Source of the DNA: Tetraselmis striata
Lineage: Eukaryota; Chlorophyta; Chlorodendrophyceae; Chlorodendrales; Chlorodendraceae
Assembly: GCA_006384855.1 (NCBI GenBank)
Contig: VCJN01000858.1
Location: 62,001 to 126,000, forward strand
Direction: 5' to 3'
DNA: 64,000 nt
Part shown: piece by piece, positions 20,145-31,491 of the stretch
How the letters are laid out: each line of letters begins with the position of its first letter
Numbering within the stretch: position 1 is the stretch's first letter
Made by a program: the position numbers and the translations under genes
Notes under the pieces: model-generated
Database searches by the model: none
Seen by the model: the letters and a program-made list of their open reading frames with translations, nothing else
Told to the model about the DNA's origin: nothing

Positions 20145-21693
20145 TTACTCGTATGAATTACAGAAGGCCGATTTCAAATTACTTGATAATCTCGGCGAGT
20201 ACTGGCACCGGTCGATATATTTATTACATTACGAGTAGCGACCATAGCTATCCTTAGCTAGTCTATACACAAGCCTCATGAAATCTTTGACGGTCATACG
20301 ACCGAGTATGCCTGTGAGTAACTATCCGAAGTAACTATCCTAGCTCTTATCCGAACCCGTATATCATGAGAATCAATGCTTTCTTGATTCGCAAGTGCGG
20401 GGGATTCAGCACTCGTTCAAAACATTATATCGAGATGATATCGCTACGAAAACATTTGTGCCCCCGTCTGGTAATGGTATTTATATTGCCTCTGTATAAC
20501 CTTGTGCATGAGACCTGCTACTCTCACTGAGCGTTCAAACTTCGACAGCATGATGCGTTGGGTCAACAGCACGGCAAGATACGATCCCGCTCTTGCTGTC
20601 TTGTGCGCAACTACATAAATTCTTCACATACTTGTTTCCCGATGAGTCGCGCATGATTATGGATCGCACGCACTCTACGAGTCCACCAATTCCCCCCCCC
20701 CCCCCCCCCCCCCGGGACAATATGCTGCCTTGTAATGATTCGTGCAGATTGTATGAGACATCTTCAAGTTTTGTACCCAATAGTACAAAACCCATTCCCA
20801 GACATCCTGCACTTTATTGGGCGGCCCAGCATCATCCACGATATTCTAGCCAGGGCGTGTGTATTATGACTGACTTACTGGTTACCATTGGGCATATTTT
20901 CTATTTATTTTTTATTTTTTTGGGGGAGGGGGGGGGGGGGGGGGGGGCATTTGGACAGTGCCTCGTTTTCTTTTGCGGCTGTGTAATGAAAGATTTGGGA
21001 GAGGTTACTCAGCACTTGGGTACAGCGCACCATGTGTCAATCTCTACCGATACTGCCTGTTACCAATAATCCGTATCCGTATACGGAAGTAGGATAAAAT
21101 TAACACTATGGCGGAAGCAGCAAGTAGCGCTTCAAAGCAGCGCACTGCGCGACGGGAACTTGTAGAGCAACCACCTCTGCTACATTGCAGGCTCAGCGGT
21201 CGTAGTGAAGAGATCGATACTACGCATGACTGTGATACAGAGGCTGCTGGATATGTGCCCCTAATATAACGCACCAAACTTGCTGCACGTGGTCATGTGC
21301 ATGTATTGCATATGCTGCTGGAAAGGCGCCGCTGCTATTAAGGGACTTCACCCTCGCGCTGGCGCTCACCAGGAGCCTGCTCAGCAATGCCGGCCTGATG
21401 GCAAGAATCGGGCTATCAGCTAAAAGCTAGAGGAAGACTAGCAGATGACAAAATTGAGCTGGCCTGATAGTCAATGCATTGCGGTACATGTTCATGCCAC
21501 GTGCGTCGGTGAAAACCCAATTGGCACTGGCGATGGGCAATCATAGCCCGGATTATGCGCCACTTTGACGAGTCTGGAATTGGCTATGCGTCGCTGCCAA
21601 ACAGCAATCCTGGTCGCTTTCTTCTAGAGGCCATACATACCATACGCCTTGCCTCAGCTGGCGGTATACTATCTGTCTATATACCTACGGTTG
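20145..21693. other. Gene-poor spacer with homopolymer runs
   Basis: I recognise no gene or element. It holds a 22-base C run (20692-20713) and a G run (20928-20947). Open frames here are short and unlike known proteins. The sequence next to 21694 is the 3' flank of the cyclophilin-like gene. Confidence 0.4.
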
Positions 21694-23198
21694 TTATCTG
21701 CGGTGCACAGATAGAGGCAGTGTGTCACGCAAGAAGCGCATGGTGCCAGGCCCGCCGGGCGTGTGGGAGGGCAAGCCGACAAGGCGCCGAGCAGTCGCAA
21801 GGCTCTCTGCGTCCGCCACCTCCGCCCACACTGTGTGGCTGGTGCCCCAGTCCGTTGCAGGGCGGTCCGACAGGTAGATGAAAAAGTCGGGGCCAGGCCC
21901 CCCTGCAGCACAACCACCATCAACAGCAGGGCAGGGGGGCATGAGGGAAGGGCGAGGAAGGGGGGAGGAATGAATTTCAGCCAGCGCCACCAGGATGGTA
22001 GGCTGGATAAGCAACCAGCATCGTGGTTCTTGTGTGCGCACAAAATGACAACCTTTTGGAATATGTAACAAAGGCCTCTGCAGGCATAAATATAGATATT
22101 GGCATCTGGGGTGGGAAACTGGGGCAGGGGCATCCGAGGCAGGCGTAGACGCACCTCCAGCCCATCCAACGTCTCCGCTCTGCATGGGGCGCGGCCCAGG
22201 AGTGGTGATGTTGTTGGCTGGGATCACGGCCCGCAGGACGCCTTGCAGCAATAAGCCCGGCTCGGCCCTGCAGGTGTGCCCAGGCCCGCGGGAAGACTGG
22301 CTCAATGCATGATTGGCGGGGGCCCTTGAGCGTAACGCAACCAGACTGCTTGCTAGCGGCAGCACCGCCTCATAAAACGTTGTGTGGATGGGTGTATTGA
22401 TGGATTTATTAATGGCGAACTGTCCGGCTGGGCATTTGCTGGCAGGGAGTGGAGAGCACGGCATACACTGCTAGCAAGAAGAGGGAGAGGGGTGCACCGG
22501 TAAAATTTGCAGTCCACGCAGAGTTCGTCGCCGAGGTCGGCCAGCTGGCGCACATAGGTCACTGACTCCCAGCTCCATTCGGGGCGCAGAGCAAGCCGGA
22601 TGTCTCCGGCGGGCGAGGCCAGTGTAACTGTGGCAAGGACTGTGTCTGGCAGCGGCAGCGGGGCGCTGGGTGGCCAGAAGGCGCGCCGCAGGGTTCCACT
22701 CACCCAGGGGACGCTGGGGCCCGAGGCTCTGGCAGCTGGTGCCACTGGGTTGTCCTGCCGCTTCAGCCAGCACTGCCCCGCACAGGGCGCCGTGCCCCCC
22801 AGCGGGCAAAACACCCAGACATTGCACCCACGCTGCGCCAGACACGCCTCACAGCACTCGCGTGGGCTGCCAGTACGTAGCCCGCGCCCATCAGAGCTCC
22901 AGCCGGGCGTCACAACCGACCCGTCCAGCTCCACCTGGGGGGTGCCCTCGCCTTCCGGCCCATTGCAGCTGGCCTCTGGCAGCCGGGGCTGAGCCGACGC
23001 CAGCTGAGGTGCCACCGGTGGCGGTGCGGGCTTGATATGCTGCCGGATCCCCTGGCGCCCAGCTGAGGAGCGCCAGATGGGGGCAGTGGCTAAGAAAGTC
23101 CAGATGCCCACGGCCAACACAACCGACACCAGCAGTGCCTTCACCACTGCAGGCGTGCTACTGCCCGTGCCTGCCCGCCCCCGTTGTCTCATGGCCAT
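21694..23198 (-). CDS. Type II membrane protein with PAN-like Cys-rich segment and cyclophilin-like domain
   Basis: Three exons (minus): 23198-22498, 22267-22155, 21902-21694. A basic N-terminus is followed by one membrane anchor (VVKALLVSVVLAVGIWTFL), which fits a signal anchor with the rest in the secretory lumen. A Pro-rich stem leads to a Cys-rich segment (ECCEACLAQRGCNVWVFCP, then QCWLK) like PAN/Apple modules. The C-terminal part matches cyclophilin-type isomerases: GDIRLALRP, FYRAEPGLLLQG, GPDFFIYLSD, HTVWAEV, ESLATARRLVGLPSHTPG. The FYR arginine is kept, but the usual QGGD motif is altered, so activity is uncertain. Exon 1 joins exon 2 in phase within the Arg of FYR. An in-frame Met at 23267 is an alternative start. 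Plants have related membrane cyclophilin-like proteins. Confidence 0.8.
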
Positions 23199-23416
23199 CT
23201 CTCGAGTTGGCAACAGCAGCGAGTGACCACAGAGGGACGGTGCCTCCCCTGGCAGTGCGGAGGACACTCAACTGCTGCATAACAGGGAAGAGAATGGAGG
23301 GTGACAGCCCCAGGGGGGGGGGGGGGGGGCATAAGTGATGGGAGTGAGCCTAAGCCCCCATCGCATGATGGAGGATGGGGATTTCAATGCGAGCTGCTCC
23401 AGGCGTGACAGCGCCC

Positions 23417-23869
23417 TCACCTGCTCGATCCGCTAAAAACCGCAGCTTCCAACTTGCGGCACTCTGGCGGGAAGGAGGACGCGTTGGCGCGCGCGCACTT
23501 GGCGCAGAACCGTCGCGTGTAGAAGAGGCCGCAGGCGCGGCGGAGGCACACCGGCGCGCCGCACTGGCTGCACACCGCGCCTACCTGCAGCGGCAGCGGC
23601 GCGCCGCCGCTGGTCCGCTGCTCTGCGAACGGGTCGGCCCGGAGGAGGGCCACTTCGAGGAACGCCACGCGCGTCGGGCCGTTGCCGTCCGGGAGCTGTC
23701 GGCCGCGCGCGGCGTAGTGCAGCGCCGAGCCACAGCACGCGCAGGTCGCCGTCTGCAGCTGAGCGGCGCCGCTGCTGCTAGCCTCCCGCCGGCTTACCGC
23801 CGGATATGGCGGTGCCGCGCTGGTTCCTGACGCATTCGGTGTGGCAGGCGGGCGGCTTGGGTCGGCCAT
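23417..23869 (-). CDS. CDPF1: CDPF1 homologue (cysteine-rich DPF motif protein)
   Basis: 150 residues. After a Ser/Pro/Ala-rich leader come CACCGSALHY, the diagnostic DPF in ADPFAEQ, and a second Cys cluster (VCSQCGAPVCLRRACGLFY, then RFCAKC). This order (CxxC, DPF, CSxC, C, CxLFYxxRFCxxC) is that of the CDPF1 family, whose function is not established; the cysteines probably bind zinc. The start at 23869 is the first Met. The frame ends AGCAGGTGA, which also reads as a good splice donor, so a short further exon is possible. It lies 218 bp upstream of the start of the cyclophilin-like gene's longest frame, on the same strand. Confidence 0.85.
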   Translation of the reverse strand: MADPSRPPATPNASGTSAAPPYPAVSRREASSSGAAQLQTATCACCGSALHYAARGRQLPDGNGPTRVAFLEVALLRADPFAEQRTSGGAPLPLQVGAVCSQCGAPVCLRRACGLFYTRRFCAKCARANASSFPPECRKLEAAVFSGSSR

Positions 23870-24064
23870 GGCCCCGATAAATGCTGTTATTCAGGCGGCG
23901 GTCGTTGGCGTTTTTCCCATGCTGCGGATCGGAGGCGGCAGCGGCGCGCTGTCATCCGCCGGCGCGGTTGCTGCGGCCTGTTGATGAGACGCGAGCGAGC
24001 GCACCGCGGAATGCGATGGTTTCGGAGCATACTAGCTCAGAACGGAGCCACCGAATCGCGGGTC

Positions 24065-26520
24065 GGAATGGTAAAGTCCTGTAAGATCCTGCAAGATCCT
24101 GTAAAAATCCTTAACGTATGTTAGACAGAGTGCGAGTCACGTTGCCAGAAGCGAGTGTCCACCGAGAGTTGTACCGAGGTACCAAAGCGTTCTCCATAGT
24201 CGCGACTCGGTCGACCGTATGAGGTCCCCAGATGCGATCGACGTACCGGAATATACGAGGATTGATCATCCAATCGGAAAAATCCTTCTCGCGCGAAAGC
24301 TTGTCCGCCCATGCGTTCGCTGCAGACCGAATGTACCATACTCGTAAACGAATATCGTGTAGTACATCCAGCAAATACCATTGCTTGCGAAGTTCCGCCA
24401 TAAGTACCGGTGACCGAGTAGTCAAATCGGACAGGATATGCACCACCGCCTGCTGATTGTCCTCGTACAAAAGTATGCGGCGCCCCATCAGCCGTGGCAA
24501 ATATGACTGTTTGATTGGCGAGACGTACCGCTTTGAACTCCTTGTACGTTATATGACGTCGACGATCCTCCTCGTACCAATATCCGCGTGCCTCCGTAGT
24601 TTCGCACAATACCGCACCCCAACCGTACTGGCTGGAGTCCGTGTGCAGATAGGCTGTCTCCACCGGGCGCAAAATCGGTGCGCCGTTGTGACGCGTGGGA
24701 ACATCGCGCCACCACTCCAAATCGCGAATCAGCACACGCGTCAGAACGACCTTGCCACTCGGAGAGGAGCATCGGCCCAGGACGGTGTGCACCTCGCGGA
24801 GGTAGAAACGCGCCGGAGGCATCGCGCGGTAGAGGAACTAGCCCTGCCCGGCGAGAGACGCAAGCAGTTTGGCCGGCGCGTGGCGGCGCCGGCGCGTAGC
24901 GATGCACATGAAGTCGCGGGCCAGGTTGGAGAGCCGACGCAGTTTCGCCGCTGGGGCGCGGAACTGCATAGTGACCAGGTCCAAGTCCATGCCTAAGTGC
25001 TGCAGCTGCTGGGTGGGCTCGGGGTGCGCCTTGGTGGGGTGCTTGGCCAGGCCCAGGCGCCCCCAGACTCGCTCGACCTCGGCCCGTAGGCGTAGAGCCA
25101 GCTGGCGCGAAGGTGCCAGAAACATGAAGTCGTCGATGAACGGTAGGAGGCAAACGCCGCGCGCCTTGCGGCGACGCATGCGTCGACGGAAGGGCCGGCC
25201 GTAGCTGTTGTAGGTCGCGAAGTCTGGTTGACGCAGCTAGCGCACCATGAGCGCCATCAGAGTGCAGAAGTAGTAAGGGCTTAGCGACCAACCCATGGGG
25301 AGGGCCGCGAAGCGCCACAGGGTGCCACGTACGTTGATTGCAAAGTAGTCGCGGACGTCCTCCCGCAAGCCCAGGGCGTAGTAGCCGTCCTGCAGGTCGT
25401 AGGAAAACGCCCCGTCTCCGCGTTTCGCCAGGTACCGCAGGCGACGCAGAGTTTTGAATCGCATGGAATAGACCGCGCAGTAAGAGTTCAGATGGCGCAG
25501 GTATATTACAAGGCGCCACTGGTGGCAGCCCGGCTTTGGTACTAGGAAGACTCGCGACACGTAGTGCTCGCGCACGCCAGGTTCTAGCGCGCCGATTGTT
25601 ACTAGTTGCTGGCTCTCCCGCTCCCACCACTCGAGCTGCTAAGGCGTAGCGTCCTGTAGAGAGACGCCCCGGTGGAAAGGCGTGGGCGCCGCGCCAGAGA
25701 AAGGCAGCGGCACCCCCTTGCGAACCCACCGGAGCACGCGCCCGCTCGCTCCGATTCGCCGCCACTCCCGCCAGTTCTGCCGCGCGCACGCGACGGCGCA
25801 GAAACGTGGAGGGGCGTGGTAACGAAGCGGAACGGCAGGCCGCACCGTCAGGCCTTGCCCTTGCCCTTGCCCTTGTCGGCGTCGTCGGTTGTGGGGCGGA
25901 AGTCTGGGCGTGGGCGGCGTCCGGAGGGCCGGCGCCGTCGCGCTCTGGATGGTGGCTCGTCGTCGTTGTCCTCCTTCTCGTTGGGGTCTGGTCCCACGCC
26001 GAGCGCTGTTGTACGGCTGCCTTTGCCGCCGCCGTGACGCTGTACTCGGCCTCGCGGCGCAAAAGCTCGTCGCTGAGCTGCGCCACTGCTTCCGAACCAT
26101 AGTCCGCGAAACCGGGCTTGAGGTGGCTGCGGCGAACCACCTGTGCGACTGTCTTGGTCCGCGCATCCGCATCGTTCGACGCGTTGAGGCGGATAAACGC
26201 CAGGAAGTCGCGCCGGTGTTTATTTGAGACGTCGTAGGCCGCCACGCCCGCTTCATCAAGGAGGCGAAGGTCCTCCTCACCAGGGGGCTGCGCCGCGCTT
26301 GCCGCTGTCTTAATCGACGCGAGCGCCTCGCAGAGAGCCGCGTGGGCCACCGCATCGTAGAAGCCAAAGCAGTATAGAGAGCGCTACTGATCCAAAGTAA
26401 CCCAATGCAGACGCGCGATGAGCTGGCGGTGCGTCTCGTCAGATGAGATGTCGTACGGCTGGGGAATCGGAGAGAGGCCGGGGCTGGGCTGGACGGAAAA
26501 GCCGGGGCCACTTAAATGAG
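24065..26520 (-). mobile_element. DIRS-like retroelement fragment, copy 1 (Gag-like, RT, RNase H; no recombinase)
   Basis: Order on the minus strand: Gag-like region (about 26420-25850), RT (about 25830-24840), RNase H (about 24800-24250), then the start of a DIRS-type methyltransferase-like segment that breaks off near 24110. No tyrosine recombinase or terminal repeat is visible, so the copy is truncated. It ends in a short AGGATCTTRC-type repeat (24080-24105). The RT frame is cut only by TAG codons. A second copy on the plus strand starts near 62860. Confidence 0.8.
24121..26511 (-). pseudogene. DIRS-like RT and RNase H reading frame with in-frame amber codons
   Basis: One frame runs from 26511 to about 24520 with only three stops, all TAG (25639-25641, 25237-25239, 24838-24840). 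RT motifs: FHRGVSLQDATP, EHYVSRVFLVPKPG, QWRLVIYLRHLN, FSYDLQDGYYALGL, PMGWSLSPYYF, then LPFIDDFMFLA (catalytic DD). RNase H: YLHTDSSQYGWGAVL and, one frame over after a 1-bp shift near 24520, LLYEDNQQAVVHIL and SAANAWADKLSR. The tail DFSDWMINPRIFRYVD is the start of the DIRS methyltransferase-like domain. The Gag-like part lies in another frame (RRDFLAFIRLN, LRREAEYSVTAAAKA). Confidence 0.82.
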
Positions 26521-28498
26521 CCCACTCCTCCCAGACTAGGGAAGAGGCAGCGGCACTAGGGCCACCACGGTGGGGTTTGGGGCACGGAAGCCTGCTCTGC
26601 GCGAGCCGGTGCGTCGTGCTGGGAGCTCGCCGCGGCAGCGCTACTAGCGGGCGCGCGGGGCTCGGCAGGGAATAGAACCACTAGGCCGTTGAAGATCACT
26701 TCGTAGGGCTTCCAGAAGCTCCGCAAGCCCCGCGAAACCGGCATACAGCGCGGCGATGCGGTCTTCGGCTAGGCCACTAGGCGCGTCACCGGAGTTGTCA
26801 GGCATATTGAGCCCTGACAATGCCGTGCGCAGGGCGTCGTGCTAGCTCAGGCGGAAAATATCGACAAGGATCGCTTCCCCTCGCGGCACAGGTGCCGCGC
26901 GATTGTTGGGGCGTGAAGCGCAACAGCAAAAGGGATGAGCTCTATGGTCTAGACAATTGGCTAAGTAGTAGCTGCAGGTAGGCAGGGAAACAGGTCGGGA
27001 GGTGGTGCGGTCGCGAGTCCGCTGCTCACTGTCCCATCCTGGAAGATTCTAGACAGAGCCGATGACTGGCTACTGTGCTATGTTTTCCAGGTGGTAGTCG
27101 GTTGACCGCACAACTCGGTCCGTCGTCTGACTAAACTCAGTTAAGTACTTAAAAACGATAAACTTTACATTATGATGCAGGGCCTGCAATTAAAAAAAGA
27201 GTAGAAACAATAGAAAATGATATAGTATAATAGAAATGAGTTGACGATAGTTTGAATTATTTAGAAAGCAAACTGCTAAATATATCCGATTCATGCTGCG
27301 AATCGGTTTTGGAAAGCAATAAGTACAGTGCTTGAGACTGTATTGCCCATTTCTTCATGACAAGTAAAGGTGCATTCGAAAAAGGCCGAAAACCGAGCCC
27401 AAATGGTACAATATCCGGGCTCGGTTTTGGCCAAAAAATATTGGTACAATATCCGAGCCCGCGTGGTCGGCGGTATTAGGGTTTTAAAAACTTCGTAAAG
27501 AACACATCCCTCATCCGCTTCCGTTCTTGCCACCGCCCGTACCGTGTAACAAAGCATGATCAATCACGCCGCCTCAATCACGTCGCCGAGCACATAACAC
27601 TCGCATATCTACCGGCGGGCGGGGCGGCTAGCCAATGCACGCAGGCGCGTGCAAGTAGTACTGAGCATTGTTTTGGTGCGCGCGGGCAAGATTGTGCTCC
27701 AGATTGTCCCTACTCGTCGCATGCCGGCGGGTGTGGTATGTCTGCGCGGGCGCGGCGGCGAGCAACCCTGCGCACGCCCTCACATGGCGCAATCGCGCGC
27801 ACTCACGCACTTGCTACCACGGAGTATACTACCCGCGTCAGAAAAGGCCAGAATACGAGCATAAATGTATTGTACCTCGAGCTTGTAGTTTTGCGCCTGT
27901 TTTTCTAGCCAATTCACGATGCCCGATTAGGGTTCAGTGTACTGCCTTAATGTACTATAGCGACCGCAGATTATGCGGCTTTATACGGCACGGAAAATGC
28001 ACGACGACTCATGCAACGAACTGCAGCCACCTTCCCACGGCGACCCACCAACACTCCCTGCCACGCCACTCGGTGGCGGCACGTCGTACATCATCACGCT
28101 AGCCTCCTCGGGAAGCTCGGCCACCACACCCGTGTGACCGAGCCGTACCTTCGCCGGTCCATGCGGAACGTCGCTTGGGGGGTTAAGCCGCTATATGGGT
28201 AGATGGAGGACCCCCCAAATGCTCGGCGGCGGCGGCGGAGGCCTATTCCGCATGCCGAAGGCCCGGGCACGGGTCCTACAATTGTACCATTGTCAGAGCT
28301 AGCCGCGCCAACGTGGCGGTCCTCGCGGCGGGTGCGGGGGCAGCCACCCGCTTTGTATGCCCCAAATGGGGACGGTGTGATGCAGAGTCGGATGCGGAAA
28401 TATGCGGTACATCCCGGGAGCCAATTAGTGTCCCGATGCCAACCGTGCATGCCCGTCCTCAACACCTCCGGAACGCACATCACCATCGCAGCCCCCTA
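26521..28498. other. Spacer between DIRS-like fragment and CACTA copy 1
   Basis: About 2 kb with no gene I recognise. 26550-26850 may be 5' sequence of the DIRS-like element (an open 62-codon stretch ends in TAG at 26556). 27150-27340 is AT-rich. 27381-27440 forms a hairpin. 28200-28490 has open frames without known motifs. Confidence 0.4.
27384..27434. repeat. Hairpin with 15-bp stem
   Basis: GGCCGAAAACCGAGCCC and GGGCTCGGTTTTGGCC are inverted around a 16-nt loop, with one bulge. The loop words TGGTACAATATCC recur as a direct repeat at about 27441. The role is unknown. Confidence 0.6.
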
Positions 28499-28520
28499 CA
28501 CTGTGAGATTCAGATGTGAC
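28499..28520 (+). repeat. CACTA copy 1 left terminal inverted repeat
   Basis: 22 bp starting CACTGTGAGATTCAGA, identical to the inverse of 35298-35319 and to both ends of copy 2. Confidence 0.93.
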
Positions 28521-29179
28521 ATACGGGTGACGAAGCACTACCGTACCGGTACCACTATTATCCGTGAAAGCTGCTGCTGGTGGCGGCATGTCCATCCAGT
28601 TACGTGCGAGTACATCCGGCGTTATTGCCGGCGGGCGATAAATCCTTTTTGTAATCATTCTGGTAGTCGTACATGACGTGTGATGTGTTACATGGCACTG
28701 GAGTATAAGGTGCGAGGTTGTCCGTGTAGTACCGGGTAGTACGCGATATATTTATTAAGCCGGTACCGGGTATCTAGTACGAACCCGGGCGCGATGACGA
28801 GTCGTCCTGTGGATAACTACGACTATTAGTACATGGGAGCGCGAATCGCAGCCGTACTATTCGGCTAGGGGCCTGCCCGCCGTCCGATCAAAGGTCATCA
28901 GACGGGCGGTTTGGCTGCCATGTTTTGCCAAAGAGTGCTCACGTTACATAAATATTCGCGAGGGGGAGGGCGGGGACAGGCAGCGGTTTGCCGAAGAATG
29001 TTTGAATTACAATATTCGCGACAGCTGCCATCGGGGAATGTGGCCCGGGGGGGGGGGGGGGGGGGGGGGGGGGCGGGCGGGCGTGGTCCCCCCGCCGCCC
29101 CGCACACCCCCCCCCCCCCCCCCCCGCCGCCCGCCGCTCCCGCCGGGGGAGTGAGGGGAGGGGGGTAAGGGGGCGGGGG

Positions 29180-29910
29180 CTACTGCTTGTTCTTGTTCTT
29201 GCGTGCCCGGGGGACCCTCCGCTTCGACGATCTCGCTGCCTCCGCCTCCGCCTCCGCCTCCGCCACCGCCTCCGCCTGCGCCTCCGACTCCGCCTCCGAC
29301 TCCGCGACCGTCAGTTTCTTACCTCGGCGCTTCTTCACTGGCCTCTTCCGCTTCTTGTCATCCGTAAGTGTCTTCACCACCCCGGGAGGCTGTGCCGTCG
29401 ACGACGCCGCCATGAGCTTCCTTACCTTGGCGTCGGGACGCCCCCTGTGCCCAGACGCCCACAACAAGCCACAATTGTTTCGCCTTTAAGCGGCTGAGGA
29501 TGCGGCCTCCTCGGCCACCACGAGTTGCGCCGCTGGCACTGTGGAAGCCTTGGCGTTGAGGTGGGCCTTACGGCGCTCCCGGACGAACCTGCGCGCGGCA
29601 CAAGTTAGCCACGAGTGGGTGCGTGCTAATGTGGAGGATGGAGTGTTTTGTTGCGCGCCCACCTTGTCACGCGTTTCCTCATGTCTTTCTCGTCCTCCTC
29701 AATGCCGGCGGCGCGGACACGCGAGACAACAAGGCTCGCCGCCCACTTTTGCCCGGGGGGGCGAGGTCTGCCATGGCGCTGTGAGCGGTGAAGGGGGGGG
29801 GGGGGGGCGGCCGAGGTGGAGAAACTAACACCCAGTCGACGACCGCCTTCCGCAGCAGTCAACGACACATCGGAGGCGAGGAGCAGCGCGCCACTACTAT
29901 TTATATGCAC
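29180..29910 (-). CDS. CACTA gene A: basic nuclear-type protein, spliced
   Basis: No family recognised. In both element copies the same pieces appear: a segment EEDEKDMRKRVTR, a short GT-AG intron (splice inside the Arg), FVRERRKAHLNAKAS, then downstream a Lys/Arg-rich stretch DDKKRKRPVKKRRGKK (strong nuclear localisation type), an Ala-Glu repeat (SEAESEAQAEAVAEAEAE) and a basic end RARKNKNKQ. This could be the accessory DNA-binding protein that CACTA elements often encode beside the transposase. The start codon and the exon between 29480 and 29400 are uncertain. A G run and a C run lie downstream at 29047-29125. Confidence 0.5.
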
Positions 29911-30149
29911 GTATTGTCAAGAGCTAGTCGGTGCGGCATTGTGTCGGTGTAATTTCGCAATGTTTATTGTTGAAGCAGCACGGCGTAATGAATACGGCGA
30001 GTGAATCCGGGATAATATGTGCGGTAGGGCGCGCGTATATGTGCGCGACGAATGTGCGCGCGCAGCGTTGTGCGGCGGTGTGCGGCGGTGTGCACCGATG
30101 TTAATATAGTGTGAATATTATATCGGCCGTAGACGATCGGGTCTGGCAG

Positions 30150-31238
30150 CACCGCCCGTGCTTGTAAATAAGCGACAATGGATCTAGTCTCCCGCTAGTC
30201 TGTGCACCGCCAGTGCACTCCGCAAGCCTCGCCTCCATCCGCGTCGGAACCGGTAGTAAGTGTTGTTGTGTGCGCACATCGTGACAACATTACACGGTGG
30301 CAATTGCAATTATTAGCGGTGGATAATGTGAAGGCGTTTTCGAAATCGACAGAGAATGAGGCGGTGCTGGCGGAGTGCATTGGCGGTGCATAGAATAGCG
30401 TGTTGCTGGGGTTTTGGCTGCATCGGACGCCGTATTCCCACCCATCCGGCACGGAATGTCCGGTTTTCACACATTTGTGTGTTAATATAGTGTGAATATT
30501 ACGCGTCTTTTACGCCGGGTGGATGGGCATCCGGCGTCCGATGCACCCCAATTATTTGCAGCACGCTACTCTACGCACCCCCAACGCACTCCGCAAGCCC
30601 CGCCTCCATCCGCGTCGGATCCGGTAGTAAGTGTTGTTGTGTGCGCACATCGTGACAACATTACACGGTGGCAATTGCAATTAGCGGTGGATAATGTGAA
30701 GGCGTTTTCGAAATCGACAGAGAACGAGGCGGTGCTGGCGGAGTGCATTCGCGGTGCATAGAATAGCGTGTTGCTGGGGTTTTGGCTGCATCGGACGCCG
30801 TATTCCCACCCATCCGGCACGGAATGTCCGGTTTTCACACATTTGCGTGTGAATAGATATAGTGTGAATATTACGTACGCGTCTTTTACGCTGGGTGGAT
30901 GGGCATCCGGCGTCCGATGCACCCCGAATCTCACCAACACGCTACTCTACGCACCCCCAACGCACTCCGCCAGCCCCGCCTCTTTCCGCGCAGGTCCTAC
31001 GTTCCATTGTATGTATATACATACGTACATGTACTGCTCCGAAACCAGCCCAAACTTAATGAGTGCACAAGTGTAAATGTATGGGGGTTGGGGGGGGGGG
31101 GGGGGGGGGGGGGCATCCACTCACTCATACCCCGGCGATGCATGACAGATATTACATGCCGTGGCGGGTCGGCGGGCCGACCCGGCGGGGGGTGGGGGAG
31201 GGGGGGGGGGGGGGGGGTTTATTCAACTACACCTGCGA
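30150..31238. repeat. 1089-bp segment present only in CACTA copy 1
   Basis: Copy 2 reads straight across this point (GGCAG then CAGTG at 60925), so the segment is either an insertion here or a deletion there. CAG occurs at both edges. It contains about 2.1 tandem copies of a roughly 373-bp unit (starts 30215, 30586, 30962) with long internal inverted repeats, two G runs (31090-31113, 31201-31217) and a GCTCCGAAACCA 12-mer (31036). Confidence 0.75.
30215..30980. repeat. Tandem 371-376-bp units with internal dyads
   Basis: Units start at 30215, 30586 and (partial) 30962 with GCACTCCGCAAGCC-like words and are about 95% alike. Within each unit GCATCGGACGCCG and CGGCGTCCGATGC are inverted, as are GGGTGGATGGG and its complement, so each unit can fold into a long hairpin. 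A 50-60-codon open frame is repeated in each unit but resembles nothing I know. Confidence 0.75.
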
Positions 31239-31491
31239 CAGTGTCGTTTCGTGGAGCAGTATATGTGCCCGGCCTCATTTATACCGCCCCCTACCTGCGC
31301 TGCATGGTCCACCCCTACGAATTACTTAGCACAAACCGCCATTACTTAATAGGAACCTAGCACAGACAGGCTTATATGCCCGCTTTGCCGATCAACTTCT
31401 ACGCACTTTCCGTCCCTCAACCGCCGGACATGGGGGTTAAGCCGCCAGCCTCGGCAGTTGCTTAGCCAGACTTGGCATCCCGTACCGTTTC

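Noticed and set aside
24121-26511. TAG-only stops in the DIRS-like frame as evidence of a variant genetic code
   Set aside because: MDN1, CDPF1, TPR-J and the gypsy gag and pol exons I read contain no in-frame TAG, and the FHA and TPR-J genes appear to end at TAG.
30100-30880. GAATATTAC words beside hairpins as a rolling-circle origin like that of circular ssDNA replicons
   Set aside because: The word differs from the canonical nonamer, no Rep or helicase frame is present, and the hairpins are explained by the tandem units.
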